This document shows positions 62,757 to 64,000 of a stretch of 64,000 bases of DNA, one piece after another. The stretch lies in contig ADZZ01000218.1 of NCBI GenBank assembly GCA_000179315.1, positions 36,559 to 100,558 of the forward strand. Direction: 5' to 3'. Made by a program: the position numbers and the translations under genes. The notes under the pieces were generated by a model. It did not search any database. It had not been told where the DNA came from and saw only the letters and a list, made by a program, of their open reading frames with translations. The first letter of the stretch is position 1; every line of letters begins with the position of its first letter. This DNA comes from a delta proteobacterium NaphS2 (GTDB lineage: Bacteria; Desulfobacterota; DSM-4660; Desulfatiglandales; Desulfatiglandaceae).

Positions 62757-64000
62757 ATGGGCGACGCTAAAATCGGTTCCGTCATGGTAGTGGGTGGCGG
62801 TGTTACCGGAATGCAGGCGGCTTTGGATCTGGCCGATTCCGGCTATTATGTTTACCTGGTGGAAGAATCGGCTTCCATCGGCGGTATCATGAGTCAATTG
62901 GACAAGACTTTTCCCACCAACGATTGTTCCATGTGTATTCTCTCCCCCAAACTGGTGGAGGTGGGCCGGCATATCAATATCGAACTGTTGACCCTTTCGG
63001 AGGTCAAGGAGGTTTCGGGCCGAAAAGGTGATTTTCGGGTCCACGTCACCCGTCATCCGCGTTACGTGGACGTGGACAAATGTATTGCATGCGGGGCCTG
63101 CGCTGAAAAATGCCCCAAGAAGGTGCCCAATGCCTACGATGGAGGGCTTGGCAAGCGGAAAGCCATTTATGTGAAATACCCTCAGGCCGTTCCCCTGAAG
63201 TACGCCATTGACGATCGTTTCTGCATCAAACTGACCAAGGGCAAATGCGGTATATGTGAAAAGATATGCCCGGCGGACGCCATCAATTACGAAGACAAGC
63301 GGGAAGAACTGGAAATTCATGTGGGTGCCGTTATTCTGGCCCACGGCGTCGAAACCTACGATCCCAAAACCTACGATACCTTTCAGTACGCCAAGAGTCC
63401 CAACGTGGTCACGAGCCTTGAATTTGAGCGCATTCTCTCCGCTTCGGGTCCCTTCGGGGGGCACCTGGTCCGTCCTTCCGACCACAAGGAACCGGAAAAA
63501 ATCGCCTGGCTCCAGTGCATCGGCTCACGGGATGCCCATCTGGGGAGGGGCTATTGCTCAGGGGTTTGCTGTACCTATGCCATCAAGGAGGCCTTGCTGG
63601 CCAAAGAGCACGCCGCGGGTGATTTGGATACGGCCATCTTCTATATCGATGTGCGGACCTATGGGAAGGATTTCGAGCAATACTACAACCGTTCCAAAGA
63701 AGAGTATGGTGTACGATTCGTCAAATCCCGCATCACCACCGTCACTCCCGTGGGCGACACGGGGCGCCATATGGTGCGATATGTGGACGCGGGCGGAAAC
63801 CGCATGGAAGAGGAATTCGACATAGTGGTGCTTTCCGTCGGCCTTTCCACGACACAGAAAGGGCGTGAGCTGGCCCGGCGGCTGGGCGTTGAAACGGATG
63901 AATACGGTTTTGCCGGAACCGGTTCCTTTGATCCGGTCGCCACCTCCACACCAGGCATCTACGTTTGCGGTGCCTTTGAATCCCCCAAAGATATCCCCAC
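62757..64000 (+). CDS. HdrA-like FAD iron-sulfur protein (cut by window end)
   Basis: An open frame of 414 codons from the ATG at 62757 (AAGGAG upstream) to the window edge. The N-terminus carries MVVGGGVTGMQAALDL and the HdrA signature SQLDKTFPTNDCSMC, followed by ferredoxin-like sites CIACGACAEKCP and CGICEKICP, then VGAVILAHGVETYDP, LQCIGSRDAH and SGVCCTYAIKEA. Unlike the giant HdrA at 52400 there is no GltD insertion between the two iron-sulfur sites. It is likely the first gene of another Hdr-type or Qmo-type operon. The C-terminal half is outside the window. Confidence 0.9.
   Translation, partial: MGDAKIGSVMVVGGGVTGMQAALDLADSGYYVYLVEESASIGGIMSQLDKTFPTNDCSMCILSPKLVEVGRHINIELLTLSEVKEVSGRKGDFRVHVTRHPRYVDVDKCIACGACAEKCPKKVPNAYDGGLGKRKAIYVKYPQAVPLKYAIDDRFCIKLTKGKCGICEKICPADAINYEDKREELEIHVGAVILAHGVETYDPKTYDTFQYAKSPNVVTSLEFERILSASGPFGGHLVRPSDHKEPEKIAWLQCIGSRDAHLGRGYCSGVCCTYAIKEALLAKEHAAGDLDTAIFYIDVRTYGKDFEQYYNRSKEEYGVRFVKSRITTVTPVGDTGRHMVRYVDAGGNRMEEEFDIVVLSVGLSTTQKGRELARRLGVETDEYGFAGTGSFDPVATSTPGIYVCGAFESPKDIP

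Noticed and set aside
62742..63485. 247-codon minus-strand ORF opposite the second hdrA
   Set aside because: Shadow of the strongly supported HdrA frame.
1..64000. CRISPR arrays, tRNA or rRNA genes, prophage
   Set aside because: No regularly spaced repeats, cloverleaf-like tRNA sequence, rRNA-like segment or phage structural genes were recognised by eye.

Overview
The window looks like chromosomal DNA of a strictly anaerobic deltaproteobacterium (Desulfobacterota, probably a Desulfobacterales-type sulfate reducer or a syntroph). The main reasons are a formate dehydrogenase / NuoEF / Flx-like / HdrA electron-transfer operon, a second HdrA gene, a NikKMLQO-type nickel/cobalt ECF transporter with exported partner proteins, many 4Fe-4S proteins, and multidomain sensor and regulator genes. 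No rRNA, tRNA or CRISPR array was seen. The lineage is inferred from gene content only.

Layout. 1-4075 (minus): a stress/signalling cluster with a PrkA-like ATPase (cut by the window edge), two response regulators, a GAF protein, a universal stress protein and a NarX/DegS-type PAS kinase. 4402-8263 (plus): a VWA-domain exported protein followed by an OmpR-type two-component pair. 8301-10982: an uncharacterised protein, an IhfA remnant, non-coding or decayed DNA and an OmpA-like protein. 11236-19517 (minus): two nearly identical giant adenylate-cyclase/ATPase/TPR proteins flanking a DUF4143 ATPase. 19630-27790 (minus): a ferredoxin-like protein, then four large proteins (PLC-like phosphodiesterase, propeller-like, GVYG-repeat, Zn-phospholipase-like). 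28115-35371 (minus): a duplicated cassette of a BTAD regulator, a small ORF and a DUF362 gene, in which each copy has decayed in different parts. Gene debris (asnB, a REP-associated transposase) and GGGACGTCCC palindromes lie within it.

35676-43375 is the most interesting region. Two tandem nicotianamine-synthase-like genes are transcribed away from a NikK-porin-NikM-NikL-NikQ-NikO operon. Between them lies a 489-bp region with a promoter candidate and a long terminator hairpin that belongs to neither gene's 3' end. I read this as a candidate nickel (or cobalt) acquisition system that makes and uses a nicotianamine-like chelator.

43673-48078 carries an unknown protein, YbaK, a broken histidine kinase, a D-amino-acid-type PLP enzyme and a methyltransferase. 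48283-61958 (minus) is one long operon, in transcription order nuoE-nuoF-fdhA-hdrA(giant)-mvhD-flxC/B/A-like, ending in a truncated HdrA and a ferredoxin ORF before a clear terminator. The giant HdrA appears to have a GltD module nested inside a first HdrA, followed by a second HdrA. The set suggests flavin-based electron bifurcation or confurcation linking formate, NAD(P)H and ferredoxin. Another hdrA starts divergently at 62757 and runs off the window.

Several genes look broken at short homopolymer runs. Either real decay or assembly error could explain this.
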